A DNA stretch of 64,000 nucleotides from Linyphia triangularis (GCA_963978545.1 OZ021731.1:26736093-26800092); one strand, 5' to 3'. Shown: positions 12,986-27,731, counted from the first letter of the stretch. Made by a program: numbers and translations. Notes: generated by a model not told the origin, from the sequence alone.

Positions 12986-13439
12986 GCAATAAGATTTCGA
13001 CCGCGTACTCTTATCGTAGCTCAAAATTACGAGGCATACTTGTATGTGATAAGTACTTCTTAGTGGCAGAGTAGACAGCCGGAATCGTGCAAACTAAATT
13101 AATTATGTACCAAAAAGGGATAAAAGTTGACAAACTGTGAAATCAAAACTAAATATCCGTCGAATATTACTAAAACTTCTAAAAGAGGGGGGGATGACCC
13201 CACCACCCCACACCCCTTATCTCCGCCACTGCACTTGAGAAAGAAAGAAAAACAAAGTTACATTCAAGTACCAACACGAAACCCCCCCAACATAAGAACA
13301 ATCCCAATTACAACCGTATTACTCCAATCTCCCTCCCTGCCCCTTCGTACAGCCCCCCCCCCCCCATAGCAATGCCTCCCCCACACAAAATGTCATTAGA
13401 CTTTCCTGCTTTCTGAGGAGGGGGAGGGGGAAGGGGGCT

Positions 13440-13682
13440 GCTAATAGTGGGTCGCTCGCATCCAGAGCTGGGTCGCATTTGTTTTGGCGCCTGCGAAGTT
13501 GCCTCACCGGCGAAACACCGGCTCTATCCGTGTCGTCGTCTGCGAGTGATTCGTCGGGAAAGGGACGCCCTCTCGCGGCAAGAAGTGCCGGTTTTCGCGG
13601 GTGAACCCAGCCGGGTTGGTTCGGAAAGGAGCGCGCGACTTTTGGTTTGGGGAAGTTGCTTTTACGGCCTTAGGAGATACAG
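13440..13682 (+). promoter_or_regulatory. CpG island with candidate first exon
   Basis: Dense CpG and GC from about 13440 to 13650, sharply different from flanking AT-rich DNA. On the plus strand it ends in GAGATACAG followed by GTGGGT (donor GT at 13683-13684). A frame starting at 13447 stays open through the donor but has no recognisable domain. Best read as a promoter and first exon of an unidentified plus-strand gene. The exon pair at 33.8-34.0 kb is in the right orientation to belong to it, but nothing proves a link. Confidence 0.4.
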
Positions 13683-13729
13683 GTGGGTGCTATATGTTTA
13701 TACTTATCTTAGGATTGAGTTGGTTTAGA

Positions 13730-14400
13730 ATTTGTGATAATTTGCGATTTCTAGGATAAAAGTTTATCAATTTTTATTATTGAAAACATAGGTGTGACTT
13801 TCACCGAACTTAAATAAAGGAATTAAATAACTTAAACTTTCGTTCATTATTGCACTGATTTCATAAATTTCATATTTTCTTTAAAAGTAAAATATCTTTG
13901 AAGTTTTTGAATTATTATTATTTTTTAATACTTTTGTGCTTCTCTTCATGTTTCTTTGGTTTTGTTGTGTTTTTGAGGATAGGAGTTTTTCAATTTTCAT
14001 TAGGTAACACAAGGGTGATTTTCATCGAACTTAAAAAAAAGATTAAATAAATAATGTGGCCTTTCCTGTCATTGTGCTTTTACATTTTGGATGTTTTCTT
14101 TAAAAGCATTAAGGGGAGTTTAAACATTTGAAGGCAACAGAGGACAACAGCTTTTTTATCGTAATATTCGATATCCTTTAAAATAAAATGTACTTTATAT
14201 TTTTAATTGTTCTTTTTTGCACGGTACAATATTTAATTCCTTCTTAAAAAATAATTATTATTTTAGACATAAGTATGTTTTATTAAAAGTTATCAAGTGA
14301 GACGTAATGATGAAAAATTCAGAAATTTTTTTTTAACATAAGTTGCCCCCAAGGTATTTTATTTAGTTTCTGGAATAAACTCAATATTAATATTGGAAAT

Positions 14401-14467
<67 letters not shown>

Positions 14468-15060
14468 CTTCATGTTTTTTTGGTTTTGTTGTATTTTGTG
14501 TTTTTGAGAATCGAAGTTTTTCAATTTTCATTAGGTAACACAGGGGTGTTTATTATCGAACTTTAAAAAGCTCAAATAAATAATGTGGCCTTTTCTATCA
14601 TTGTGCTTTCACAAATTGGATGTTTTCTTTAAAAACATAATATCTTTGAAGTTAAGTGTTTTTTTTGTTTTTGTTTTTTTTTTAGATTCGTTTGCTCTTC
14701 TCTTGAGATTTTGTTGGTTTCGGTGTTGTGGTATTTTGTGTTTTTGAGGATTGAAGTTGATTTTTATCAAAGATTAAATAAATAGTATGATAATGAAAAA
14801 TAAAAAAAAATTTATGTAGTGGTATGTTTTTGAGGTATTTTTTAGATTCTTTTGCGCTTTTCTTTAGATAGTGGGGATTTAGAGTTTGTGATGTTTTCGG
14901 GGATAAAAGTTTATCAATTTTCAATGAAAGAAACTTAAAAGTAATTTTCATCGAGCTTTTTAAATGAGATGAAATAAAATATTGTAATTTTATTTCACTA
15001 TTCCACTCATTTTATAAATTTAAAGTTTTCTTTAAAAGCATATTTTATTTGAAGTGCACT
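13730..15060. repeat. Degenerate tandem repeats, about 4-5 units of roughly 150-200 bp
   Basis: Blocks beginning near 13735, 13930, 14464, 14690 and 14870 share, in order, a GGATAAAAGTTTATCAATTTT-like start, a CATCGAACTT-like word, AAATAAATAATGTGGCC-like sequence and TTTTCTTTAAAAGCAT. A (TA)n of about 60 bp at 14403-14465 interrupts them. Diverged, non-coding, probably an old array directly downstream of the CpG island donor. Confidence 0.6.
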
Positions 15061-16030
15061 GTTTTTAAAGCAAGGATTAAGCTGTGGTTGCTTTTTTAAC
15101 AAAATGGTAAAGAACTTTCTGAAATACTAAAAATTTTAGCATTTTTCTAAAAAGGAAACTCTGATTTTTGCTTCTTTACTAAAGAAATTTTGAAGTCCAG
15201 CTGAAACACTCTCTTAAAGTATTATTTAGATTTGTTTTCTTCTACTTAAAAATTAATTTAACTCTAAACTAACTTTGTACTCTAAACTAAAAAAATAAAT
15301 AAATTAGTATTTAATTTGGCTTGAAAATTTCTTCAAATATTATAAAGGTTTTAAAACCCTTATTTTAAACATCCTCTATTGAAAAGGTGTTCTAAAACGT
15401 GCACTTGGGACAAATAAATTTGCTTGTGAAATATATATATATATATATATATATTTTAACCTTTAGAGAGAAGAAGAAATTTTATTTAAAGACACAAACT
15501 ATTTTTTTCTCCTTATTTAAACGTAATTTTTAATTTGATAAACAACTATTCATAGTAGTTTAAAAAACATCAAACATTGATAATTCAAATCAGTAACTTT
15601 TCGCTTTTTATAATTTTATTTAGTTTTTAAAGTGAAATAATCCATATTAAATATTTTAAATTAAAAGGTTATACGATACCTTTAATAAATATACTTTCAA
15701 ATTTTAACATTAAATTTTCATATGGAAATATATTGACTTTGAATTTATTAATTAATCAACATCGAAAGTATATGGTGCATCATATAAAATATAATTGCGC
15801 AAAAGAAAAACAAACAGTGATATTGAAGAAACTATATGCATTTGTATTTAGTAACCGACATAGATTTAACTTTTAACGATTTATCAAATTTTCCACAAAA
15901 TTTGATGTTTTCAAATTAGATTTATTTTCCCCTCCCCCCACCCCCCTTTTTTTTATTTTTTTTATTTTTAAAATTTTCAAGGAATATTTTGAATGTATAA
16001 AAAAAAAAAAATTATACAAAATTAATCAAT
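15061..16030. other. No recognised gene
   Basis: AT-rich with a short (TA)n at 15430-15455 and C and T runs near 15935. Nothing recognised. Confidence 0.45.
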
Positions 16031-16033
16031 TGA

Positions 16034-16165
16034 CACAGTATATTGTTAGTCCGACTGACGATATACCTGGGATATCAACGATATACCTGGGATATCAACG
16101 ATATACCTGGGATATCAACGATATCCGATGTACATATATCGTTGCCGGACTAACAAAATAGTGTG
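16034..16165. repeat. Inverted repeat flanking three 20-bp tandem units
   Basis: Outer arms of about 20 bp (TTGTTAGTCCG near 16043, CGGACTAACAA near 16146) enclose three perfect copies of GATATACCTGGGATATCAAC starting at 16060, 16080 and 16100, then a partial copy. Each unit is itself partly palindromic (GATATACC/GGGATATC). Looks like a very small hairpin element whose core expanded in tandem. Confidence 0.75.
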
Positions 16166-16459
16166 CCAATAAGTTTTTTAACTTTTACAAAATAGGTGAA
16201 ATATAATGTAGGAAGAGGTGTTGCCCTGCTTCAAGGATTATGGATTACTGTATTTTGTAACAAAAACTGGAACGGTATAAGGACTTCTTTGATCAGATAA
16301 AAATGCCTATTTGGCGTCGTCGCAGTTTTGGATCAGTAAAATAATCAAATTCGGATTGATAATGTGGAATAAAAGTATAAAATTTGCAGAGCTATTAGCT
16401 TTTCAATACTGCCTATTAAATTCATCATTTCCAATATCGCTTGGAATTAAAGAAGACAA

Positions 16460-17179
16460 GGGGTGTGGAACGTCGCACGACTTTCAATTATACAATAATA
16501 CTGATGCCAATTTGTGTCATTTACCGTTTTTATATTTTCATCATTTAATTAGAAAAAAGGCCAGTTTGGTGATATTTTTTACCGTAAATCTTGTATGGTT
16601 GTTAAAAAAAAACTTCGCCAAATAGATGATTTTGGTGATATACTTTTCAATAATTCTTATATTATCCTTTCTTATCTGTGAAACCAAGGGGAAAGGACAA
16701 AAAAAAAAAAAAAAAAAATTATCGTTGATGAGGTATGCTTAAGGAAATAGAACTCTGTGTTAAAGGCATTCGTTTTTCAACTTTTTACGCCTTTTAAAGC
16801 ACTTTTACAGGAATTTCAGAGGTGCGGATGCATAAAACACCTTAAGAGGCATTACCACAACGATTTTGGACAAAATCGTTTGAGCCGTTTTTTAGCAATT
16901 ACTGGAAAACATGATTTTTTCAAGCGCAGCTACCTTATGCCCATGCGCGATTTTGTCATAAACCTTAATGGCAGGGCTCATGGTCACCACTAACCAGCAC
17001 ACCAAATTTGAACATCATAAGTCAATTTGTTCGAAAGTTATAACACACACAGACACACACTTTTTCTGTATCACTTTTTTTTTTTAAATCAGGATGTTCG
17101 AAAACGTGGAGAAAGTAGTTTTTTTGACCGAATACTATACTTTTATTACCCTATGTATACATATGGGAAATTGAAAGTA
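16460..17179. mobile_element. Dispersed non-autonomous element, family C, copy 1
   Basis: Starts GGGGTGTGGAACGTCGCACG and ends CCCTATGTATACATATGGG then AAATTGAAAGT. Two further near full-length copies, in the opposite orientation, are at 18180-19107 and 52512-53232. It contains the 104-codon open frame at 16311-16625 only in part, and that frame is not conserved in the other copies, so it is not coding. Confidence 0.7.
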
Positions 17180-17481
17180 AAAATCAATCACTAATACATG
17201 CAGAATTTAGGTTGTATACAAAACTTATATAAGATAGCACTTTTCAGATAATATTGTAGATCATTATGACCCGTTTCTCTTTATATTCTACTGATTTTTG
17301 GAAGTTGAATTTCAATCGTAATTAACCCTGGGTAAAAAAGTTCAGAGACGTAAATTTCAAGAATATGGCATTTTTTATTCCAAATCATGGCTTGCAAAAA
17401 GCAATGGTATCGCATCACCATTTCGACCTTCTTTGACTTCTTTGAGTATATACAGGTGAAATGTTAGGTCATTTTTAAAAG

Positions 17482-17589
<108 letters not shown>

Positions 17590-18179
17590 CTATCTTGGCA
17601 CAATTTTTGTTTCAATTTGTCACGGAAAATTAGCAAGATATTTTCAAAATTAATTTATTTTATTGATAAAATGGAACAGTTTTAGAGTAATTCAGCTATT
17701 AATGAGTGTTTTGGAGTAACTTAAAGCAGAATTGGTGAATCTCATGCAATTAGAGCAATTGAAGAAGTTGCAAAACCGCTAAATATAAAATATAATAGTT
17801 TTCTAAATTTATGTTTCTAATGAAAAGTTTTATCAGACTTATTTTTGAACATAGATATAAAATGTTATCAAAAATCAACGGAATAAAAAGCACCAGACCA
17901 CAAATCACTATACGACAAATTGTAAGATTTCAAATTTTGAATACATGTTCTCAATGTTGGTTAGTGCAAACCTGGTTTCTTTAATTTATTCTTTCCACAT
18001 TCCGTTTAACACATGTTTATTTATATTTAATTTATTTAGCCTGAAAGTTTGTTATTCATTACCGATATATGCCGATATCGATTATATTAATACCAACGTT
18101 TCAAAAATCGACTTTTAATGACCGAGATTAAAACGGATTGCGAAATATATCAGGATTTGAAAAGTAATGAGCATTTTTT

Positions 18180-19107
18180 ACTTTCAATTACCCATATGTA
18201 TACATAGGGTAATGAAAGTATAGAATTCAGTCAAAAAATATTTTTTTATATTTTTTTTATTTCTTCACTTTTTGGAACATCCTCATTTCAAAAAAGTGAT
18301 TTAGAAAATATGTCTGTCTGTGTGTGTGTATGTGTGTATGTGATCAGCATAACTCCCAACAAATTGAACTACGATATTCAAATTGGGTGTGCGAGTTGGT
18401 GGTAGCCATGGGATTTCGTCAAAATCGCGCATACGAAAAAGTTAGTTGCCATTGAAAAAAATCATGTTTTTTCAGTAATTGCTAAAAAACGGCTCAAACA
18501 ATTTTGTTCAAAATTGCTGTGGTTGGTTGGTTGTTTTCAGATTATCTGGCGCCGTCAGCAACGCGAGGGCTATAATGCGCCGAAACATTCGTCATTAGAC
18601 AAGCCAACATACATTTACAAACATCCATGCCAATACGGGACTCGAACCCGCAACCTCGCGGTCTAGAAGTTAGTGCGCTAACCACTATACCGTTTGGTCG
18701 GCCAAAATTGCTGTGGTAATACCTCTTAAGGTGTTCTAAACATACCCACCACCGAAATTTCCGTAAAAATGCTTTAAGAGCGTAAAAAGTTGGAAAACGA
18801 ATGCCTTTAACACAGAGTTCTCTTTCCTTGAGCATACCTCGTCACCGATCGTGGGTTTTTTTTTGTTTTTTTTTAAATCCTTGCTCAGTTTTACTTACAA
18901 GAAAGGATAATATAAGAATTATCGATAAGCATATCGCCAAAATTCCCATTTTTTTTTTTTTAAAGGCTCATAACAGAATTATCTAAAAAAATATCGCCAA
19001 ACTGGCAATTTTTTCTAAGCGACTGATGAAAATATAATAATGATAAATTACACAAATCTACATCAGCAATATAGTGTAATTGAAAGTTGTGCGATGTTCC
19101 ACACCCC
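18180..19107. mobile_element. Dispersed element, family C, copy 2, interrupted by a SINE
   Basis: Starts ACTTTCAATTACCCATATG and ends GTGCGATGTTCCACACCCC, the reverse orientation of copy 1. A SINE is inserted inside at 18524-18702. Without it the length is about 735 bp, close to copy 1. Confidence 0.7.
18524..18702 (-). mobile_element. tRNA-derived SINE (family 1)
   Basis: Full-length minus-strand copy starting GCCGACCAAACGG and ending in AACCAACCAACC. Exact 15-bp target duplication CAAAATTGCTGTGGT at 18509-18523 and 18703-18717. Nested within the family C element, hence younger than it. Confidence 0.93.
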
Positions 19108-19654
19108 TAGTTTTTTTTATCTAGTAACCTACCACTCTTCAATTTTTAATGAAGAAGAGTACAGACGATCTCACTTTTCTCTGTCCAAGCATTTCCATCT
19201 CTTAAATTTAGTAATCCTAAACACTAGCATACAAAACATACAGGATGAGTTTAAAGTCGCGCACATTAAAGTTTAGCTGCTCGTAAAAGTAACAGTTAAA
19301 GAGTTTAAATTATAGTTAGTTTTCACAAAGAGAATAGTAGAAATGTTGGCTTTTATTTTTATAAGGCAAACTTTAGGTGTTACAATAAATGTACGAATTG
19401 ACTTCCTCTTTCGCGAATACAAAGACGTGTTCGTTTTTACCAGATTTCGTGAGACTGCAGATTATGGTAGTATTGATGTTAGATATGCTTGTTGTGATGT
19501 CTATTTTATGCCCAGCAATTATGTGAAGGTTGGTTGATTTGAGTGCTCAACGACCCCTTTTTATGCACAACCAGCTGTGTGGCCCAGCGCTGCTGGGGAC
19601 CCGTTAAAGAACATCTATCAGTTACATGTTGCATAGACGCGGAATTTCTTCATA

Positions 19655-19770
19655 TTAACCCTTTGCACTCCGTTGTCCCCTCTCAGGGGACATCGCAATT
19701 CCAGCACATTACTCGGATATCCCCTCTAAGGGGACATTTAAAACTTTTTACTGATTACGGGAAATAACTT
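19655..19770. mobile_element. Fragment with piggyBac-like end
   Basis: TTAA then CCCTTTGCACTCCG followed by GTCCCCTCTCAGGGGACAT and a second CCCCTCTAAGGGGACAT hairpin. It resembles the left end of the TTAA insert in the SULT1 3' UTR at 41473. The other end was not found, so it is partial. Confidence 0.45.
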
Positions 19771-20164
19771 ATTCCAGCACAACTTTTTGAGAAATGTATG
19801 TTTCCCTGAAGTTTTCTCTTGAAATGGCACAAGAAATCAAATCAAAATATTATAAAATTACTAAAGTATACATGTATAAAAAATTTTCATCGGGTTTTAT
19901 GTTAGAAGAGAGTGTGAGAAGTGTGCTCTCGACAATCCGAGCACTTCTCTGCGCCACTTAAAAGGAGAGATAAGGAGAGTTAGTAGATGGTTTGATTTGG
20001 GGAAATTTAGTGGCTCAAGGGCAACCCGCTAGACCCAATACGTCTTTTTGACAGCAGCACAAAATGTAAACAAAAACAGGGTGAATATAAAACCTAGAAA
20101 AACAAAACTATGCATAAAAAATAATGCTTTAAAACCGCACATGCGCAGAAGTTGTTTCGACTGA
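19771..20164. other. No recognised gene
   Basis: AT-rich, with a possible SINE fragment near 20000-20040. Nothing else recognised. Confidence 0.35.
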
Positions 20165-20172
20165 CTAAATTC

Positions 20173-22603
20173 TAGGGCGTATCGAAAAAAACTTTTTTTG
20201 GAAATTCAAAATTTCAAGTTGATAAAAAGTTGTCACTATGCTCACATGTTTACCAAAATTTTTTTTAGTTCAATCGAAAAATATTTAGGTCTCCCGGAAT
20301 GGACCTGAAGTTGGATGTTTTTTGACAAAAACAAAGATTTTTTCATTTTTTTCTTTTAACATAAATATAAAGCAAATTTTTATTTTCAAGAATAAAAATG
20401 TCGAGTTTATAATACTAATTAACAGTAATAAAAAAAATTATATTTGCCATTTAATAATTAGGTCTCCCTGAATCTACATGAAAAACTTAACTTTTTTACA
20501 AAATACGGATACTTTTTAATTTTCAACTCATACTTTTGGTTAGTTTCAATTATTTTATTCATAGTCTATGTTAGTAGTACAGCATTTTGAAATATCGGGA
20601 ATATCATTTTATGAAATGGAGTTTACTAAACTCAAGTATTAATTCATATCATTTCTGCACGACTCCACGTTGGTTGGAGTCTCCAACCAACAGACTCTAG
20701 GTTTGAGACATGAAGGTAACGTTATCGAAAATGATTCAATGTCACAGGGTTCGAATGATGAAAGTGTACATGATAGTAAAATTCTTCTACCATGGAAAAG
20801 CCGGAAAGTTTAATTATTTCAGGGAAATAAGAACTGCCAGAAAATCTACTCTCTTTTTCTAGAGATTGTGACCATAGAGCCAATATCTATTAGAGTAGAT
20901 ACTCTATTAGCAAGTGCTCTTTCGTGGGATTTAAATGTTGTAACACTAGAAAACTAGGCAATGGTACGAAAAATCAAAAGTTTTAGTGAGTGGGTAAAAT
21001 ATCATTAAGGTATTAGTTTAACTATTTTTCACTCTTATTTTCATTTTTCACTATTTATATAATCGAAAGGGTGAAGCAATAAGTATAAAAATTGTAAGTT
21101 GTAAATGTGGTCGCATAAATAAACGAGAAGGACATGTATTTTTGGTATAAGAACTATATTCAACATATTTTGGACACTCAACTGCAGACAGTGGCTCTGG
21201 CTAAAACATAGTGTCATCATTACAACTTATGAAATAAAGCTGCATTGATAAGAAAACTATTTAAGGTCTTGGTTATAATGGCGATGAATGAAATACTGAA
21301 GTCTCTAATTGATCAATTTCATTCTTCGTAAATACTTTAAAATAACCAGTACAAGCAGTTGTTTGTTTATTTCATTTAAACGAATTGCCTCTTCGGAAAG
21401 TTATGATTATTCTCGATGTTCCAGTTTATTAACGTACTTCTTTTACTGTCCATTAAGAAAACGTCTAACAAGTTGTCGAGATTTACCAGTTGTTGAATAC
21501 ACTAACATTGATAGGGTTTTTCCAAACTTTGATTTTATAATGTTGAACACCGACCAGAAATATTGCAAAATATGTCAGGCTGTACTAGTAAGCAAATGCC
21601 CCCAAGGTTTAGCAAGCAGAAACCTTGGAAGCATTTCCCATTCAAGATGATTAAAAATGGCAAATCGAATTTCACGTATATGTATTGTATCACTTGATCC
21701 AGCCTCGAAGTTGAAAAAAAAAAAATAGCTGAGTTTGTAATGAAAATTTATACTCCCTTATGGGTTACAATATAACGTCATATAATGATGATATTACGTT
21801 TTGTACAGAGCCACTGTCTGGAGTTGCGTGTCCGAAATATGTTGAATATAGTTCTTATACCAAAGATACATGTTCTTATCGTTTATTTATGCGACCACAT
21901 TTACAATTTACAATTTTTGTACTTATTGCTTCATCCTTTCGATTATATAAATAGAGAAATATTTCAACTTTATAAGAATTCCCATGGTAGAAGCATTTTA
22001 CTATCATGTACACTTTCATCATTCGAGCCCTGTGACATTGAATCATCTTCGATAACGTTACCTTCATGTCTCAAACCTAGAGTCTTTGTTGGTTGGAGAC
22101 TCCAACCAAAGTGGAGTCGTGCAGAAATGATATGAATTAATACTTGAGTTTAGTAAACGCCATTTCATAAAATGATATTCCCGATATTTCAAAATGCTGT
22201 ACTACTATACCTAGACTATGAATAAAATAATTGAAACTAACCAAAAGAATGGGTTGAAAATTGAAAAATATCCGTATTTTGTAAAAAAGTTAAGTTTTTC
22301 ATGTAGATTCAGGGAGACCTAACTATTAAATGGCCGATATAATTTTTTTGTTACTGTTAATTAGTATTATAAACTCGACATTTTTATTCTTGAAAATAAA
22401 AATTTGCTTTATATTTATGTTTAAAAAAAAAATGAAAAAAATCTTTGTTTTGTCAAAAAACATCAAACTTCAGGTCCATTCCGGGAGACCTAAATATTTT
22501 TCGATTGAATTAATTTTTTTTGGTAAACATGTGAGCATAAAGACAACTTTTTATCAACTTGAAATTTTGAATTTCCAAAAAAAGTTTTTTTCGATACGCC
22601 CTA
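20173..22603. mobile_element. 2.4-kb foldback element with very long inverted arms
   Basis: Starts TAGGGCGTATCG and ends CGATACGCCCTA, flanked by CTAAATTC (20165-20172) and CTAAATAC (22604-22611), an 8-bp duplication with one mismatch as in hAT-like transposons. The left arm (to about 21205) and right arm (from about 21805) are reverse complements over about 0.8 kb. Paired landmarks include TTGGAGTCTCCAACCAA, AACGTTATCGAA and GTGGTCGCATAAATAAACGA. The left arm carries about 200 bp near 20840-21050 absent from the right. The central 600 bp holds a decayed coding region (separate entry). Confidence 0.82.
21309..21770 (+). pseudogene. Decayed transposon-type protein fragment inside the foldback element
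   Basis: A 113-codon open frame ends with protein-like sequence (INTDQKY-like LNTDQKYCKICQAV, then CPQGLASRN and SHSR) and stops at TGA 21648-21650. The same frame continues LKMANRISRI for about 23 codons. After an A run and a frame change it resumes IAEFVMKIYTPLW (about 21726-21765). From memory this order (TDQKY, a P/G-rich stretch, SHSRW, ANRILRLY, KxYTPxW) resembles an uncharacterised protein family common in invertebrate transposon-rich genomes; the TGA sits where that family has W. At least one stop and one frameshift, so not functional. Family assignment is inference; the remnant at 59.5 kb may be its N-terminal part. Confidence 0.5.
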
Positions 22604-22611
22604 CTAAATAC

Positions 22612-22934
22612 ATTGAAATATAAAAATTGAACTGTTCATCGGATAGACGATTGTAATACATAAAAATAATCAGAAAAATAAGAACACATTAAAATGACTA
22701 TTGATTTCTTTCTGATGTAATAAAAAAATATCTTTGCCATTTCAAGATTTTTTTTTCGTGTCATTAAATTTTAATGAAAGCAACTTTTAATCGAATTGAA
22801 AAGTTGTTACCTACAATCTCCATGTACTAAAGCTTCTATACACCAAATTTCGTACCTTTGGGTGCAAAACTGTGGATTTGTATAGGTTCAGATGTACAGA
22901 CAACTCAGTTTTATATATATAGATGATGACTAAT
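22612..22934. other. Transposon-like 3' region, no gene
   Basis: Contains phrases such as CACCAAATTTCGTACC and ends TTTTATATATATAGATG, typical of dispersed arthropod repeat ends. Class not assignable by eye. Confidence 0.3.
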
Positions 22935-23064
22935 CAAGTCGGGATCCACAGTTTAATGTGAATTCTGAACCACAACGAACATCCATGCCTAATAGGGGAT
23001 TCGATCAAGGCACCTTTGGCAAGCAAGGCCAGAGCGCTAACCCCACAGCCATCAAGTGGGCTGA
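22935..23064 (-). mobile_element. tRNA-derived SINE (family 3)
   Basis: On the minus strand: GGCTGTGGGGTTAGCGC as an A box region and GATCGAATCCCC as a B box, followed by GGCATGGATGTTCG. The body differs from families 1 and 2. No target duplication identified, so borders are approximate. Confidence 0.55.
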
Positions 23065-23539
23065 CTATTCGGAGAACGCTACTCCGTTTCAACATTTCTC
23101 AAATTTTCTATCGTCCAAAATGTAGAGCCTACCTATTCTCGGCAGCTTCTGATCCAGTTTTCCTGAAACAGTGAACTAATCGTGTCTCTGTTGAATTATT
23201 GCATACCTGCATCAGGATATTTCTTGGGAAACTCTTAAATGAGTTGAAAATATAATTTTCGAGTAAATTACACTCCAACATGAACATATAAACTGTTCCT
23301 GCCAAAACATCATACCGCCACCTTGCACAACAAACGCGTTACCTATGTAAAGCTCCGAGGACGAGGTGACAGATACCGAATGAAATACATTCTAAACTAA
23401 ATAATCTACATTGTTATCTAGCGGGGGAAAATCAAAACTCATTGTGTCTCCATTGAACTTTGATGTCTGCGAATTTAAACTCAGCCTATAACTAACAGAT
23501 ATATTATTTTTAATTTACTACTAAATCTTTTAAGTAGAG

Positions 23540-24170
23540 ATTCAGCAATTATTGCATAAGGATACAAATGCGACCATCATGAGTCTTAGTTTCGTTATTG
23601 TGGTTTTAATGTAATTTGTTATACTTAAATCGAGGTACTTTTTAATAAATGGCATAATTTAACACCTCTAACATTATGAACTAGTTTCTGATTTGAATAT
23701 ATTTAGGGCCGACCAAACGTTATAGTGGTTAGCCTGCTAGTTTCTAGACCGCGAAGTTGCGGTTTCGAGTCCCGTGTAAGGCATGAGTGTTAGTAAATGT
23801 ATGTTGGTTTTCCAAATGACGAATGTTCCGGCGCATTATAGCCATAGTGTTGCTGAAGGTGCCAATTAATCTGAAAACAACCAACCAATATATTTAGGAT
23901 TTGAATTGGAGATTTTTTCTTCTTCGTGTAAATACTGAAAAGAAACATCGTTATAAAAATTGCTGTTTACTGGGAGTAATTCGAATATAAAGGAAGAATG
24001 CCTTCCATGAGAATTTCTTTAAAAAAAAACTTCCACGCATTTTCCCATCGTACAAGAGAAACTCGTAAAACAAACCCATTACCAAAACAAACGACGCGAG
24101 ACTGTCACAAACACCATCGTGTCTACACACTTTAAAATAGACCGCAAAACTACAGTCCAACAATATATTG
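23540..24170. repeat. Dispersed repeat related to 27.4-27.85 kb, carrying a SINE
   Basis: Sequence on both sides of the SINE at 23708-23886 matches 27400-27840 in order: CAATTATTGCAT-like, TTTTAATGTAATT, CTCTAACATTATGAA, then GAATTGGA and CTTCCATGAGAA. Suggests two copies of an old element or duplicated segment. Confidence 0.5.
23708..23886 (+). mobile_element. tRNA-derived SINE (family 1)
   Basis: Plus-strand copy with GCCGACCAAACG head, A and B boxes (GGTTTCGAGTCCCG) and AACCAACC tail. Target duplication AATATATTTAGG at 23696-23707 and 23887-23898. Confidence 0.92.
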
Positions 24171-26628
<2,458 letters not shown>

Positions 26629-26639
26629 TGAGTATAATA

Positions 26640-27210
26640 AATAGTATTATATTTATAATAATAATATATATATATATATGATTTAAAAAAATTGGTGTCT
26701 TTTAAATAAGCATGAGTGAGCAGGGCCAGATATTTAAGGGAATTTAATAAAAGTTAAAAAACATATATTTAAATATAAAAAAATAAAAAATAAAAAAATC
26801 ATTGGTAAAATCGGTTTCCTTTCTTTTATCGAACTTGATTCTTCAAAAGATGACATAATCTACGTCTTCGAAGTTCAAAATATATCGAATTGCGGTACTT
26901 GATCGAACATCATTCTGAATTTTTATACGAAATAAGAGCATATTGGTGTGTTGGGGTGAAAATGGTCAAAACTTTTCGAAAATCAACTTTAAATGAGTTG
27001 AACTAATACCCATTGCTAAATATGTCGTAACTTGCCAAATAATGAGCATTCATTTTTGTCAGGTAATCTAAAGCACTCTTTAATTTTCAATAAAAAAGAG
27101 TACAGATGACTTCACTTTTCTGTGGCTAAACACTTGCATCTCTTAAACATAATAATCCAAGCGCACAGAGAATAGCTTATAGACATACCATTTGTAATCA
27201 ACTACTAATT
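26640..27210. other. No gene; repeat-derived
   Basis: The piece at about 27070-27160 (AAAGAGTACAGATGA, CTTTTCTGTGGCTAAACACTTG) matches 19130-19200, so it is a dispersed repeat. Nothing else recognised. Confidence 0.4.
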
Positions 27211-27223
27211 CCCATGAGTAGGG

Positions 27224-27393
27224 GTATAGTGGTTAGCATGCTGGCTTCTAGACCGCGAGGTTGCGGGTTCGAGTCCCGTGTTTGGCATGGGTGTTTGTAA
27301 ATGTATGTTGGTTTGTTAAATGACGAAATGTTTCGGCGCATTATAGCCCTCGTGATGCTGACGGCGCCAGATAATCTGAATACAACCAACCAA
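27224..27393 (+). mobile_element. tRNA-derived SINE (family 1), 5'-truncated
   Basis: Starts at GTATAGTGGTTAGCATG, B box GGTTCGAGTCCCG, AACCAACCAA tail. Exact 13-bp target duplication CCCATGAGTAGGG at 27211-27223 and 27394-27406. Confidence 0.93.
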
Positions 27394-27472
27394 CCCATGA
27401 GTAGGGAGTCAGTAATTATTACATATTATTTTAATTCAATAGAAAGCTCCTTGATTCGTTTTTACGTTACTG

Positions 27473-27650
27473 TTGTCTTAATGTAATTCATTACACTTAA
27501 AAAGTTGTCTTTTTTAATGAATTGCATTGAACGTCTCTAACATTATGAATTAATTTCTGAATTGTCTTAATGTAATTCATTACACTTAAAAAGTTGTCTT
27601 TTTTAATGAATTGCATTGAACGTCTCTAACATTATGAATTAATTTCTGAA
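27473..27650. repeat. Perfect 89-bp direct tandem duplication
   Basis: The segment beginning TTGTCTTAATGTAATTCATT at 27473 is repeated at 27562 with no difference I can see. A diverged single copy occurs near 23605-23690, so the duplication is recent or an assembly doublet. Confidence 0.9.
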
Positions 27651-27730
27651 TCGAATACATTTCGGATTGGAATTGGAAATTTTGTCTTGGTATAAAAACT
27701 TGAAAATATTACAGCAGCAAAGCATCATTA

Positions 27731-27731
27731 T

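Noticed and set aside
16311..16625. 104-codon open frame
   Set aside because: Overlaps the start of a family C element and is not preserved in the other two copies.
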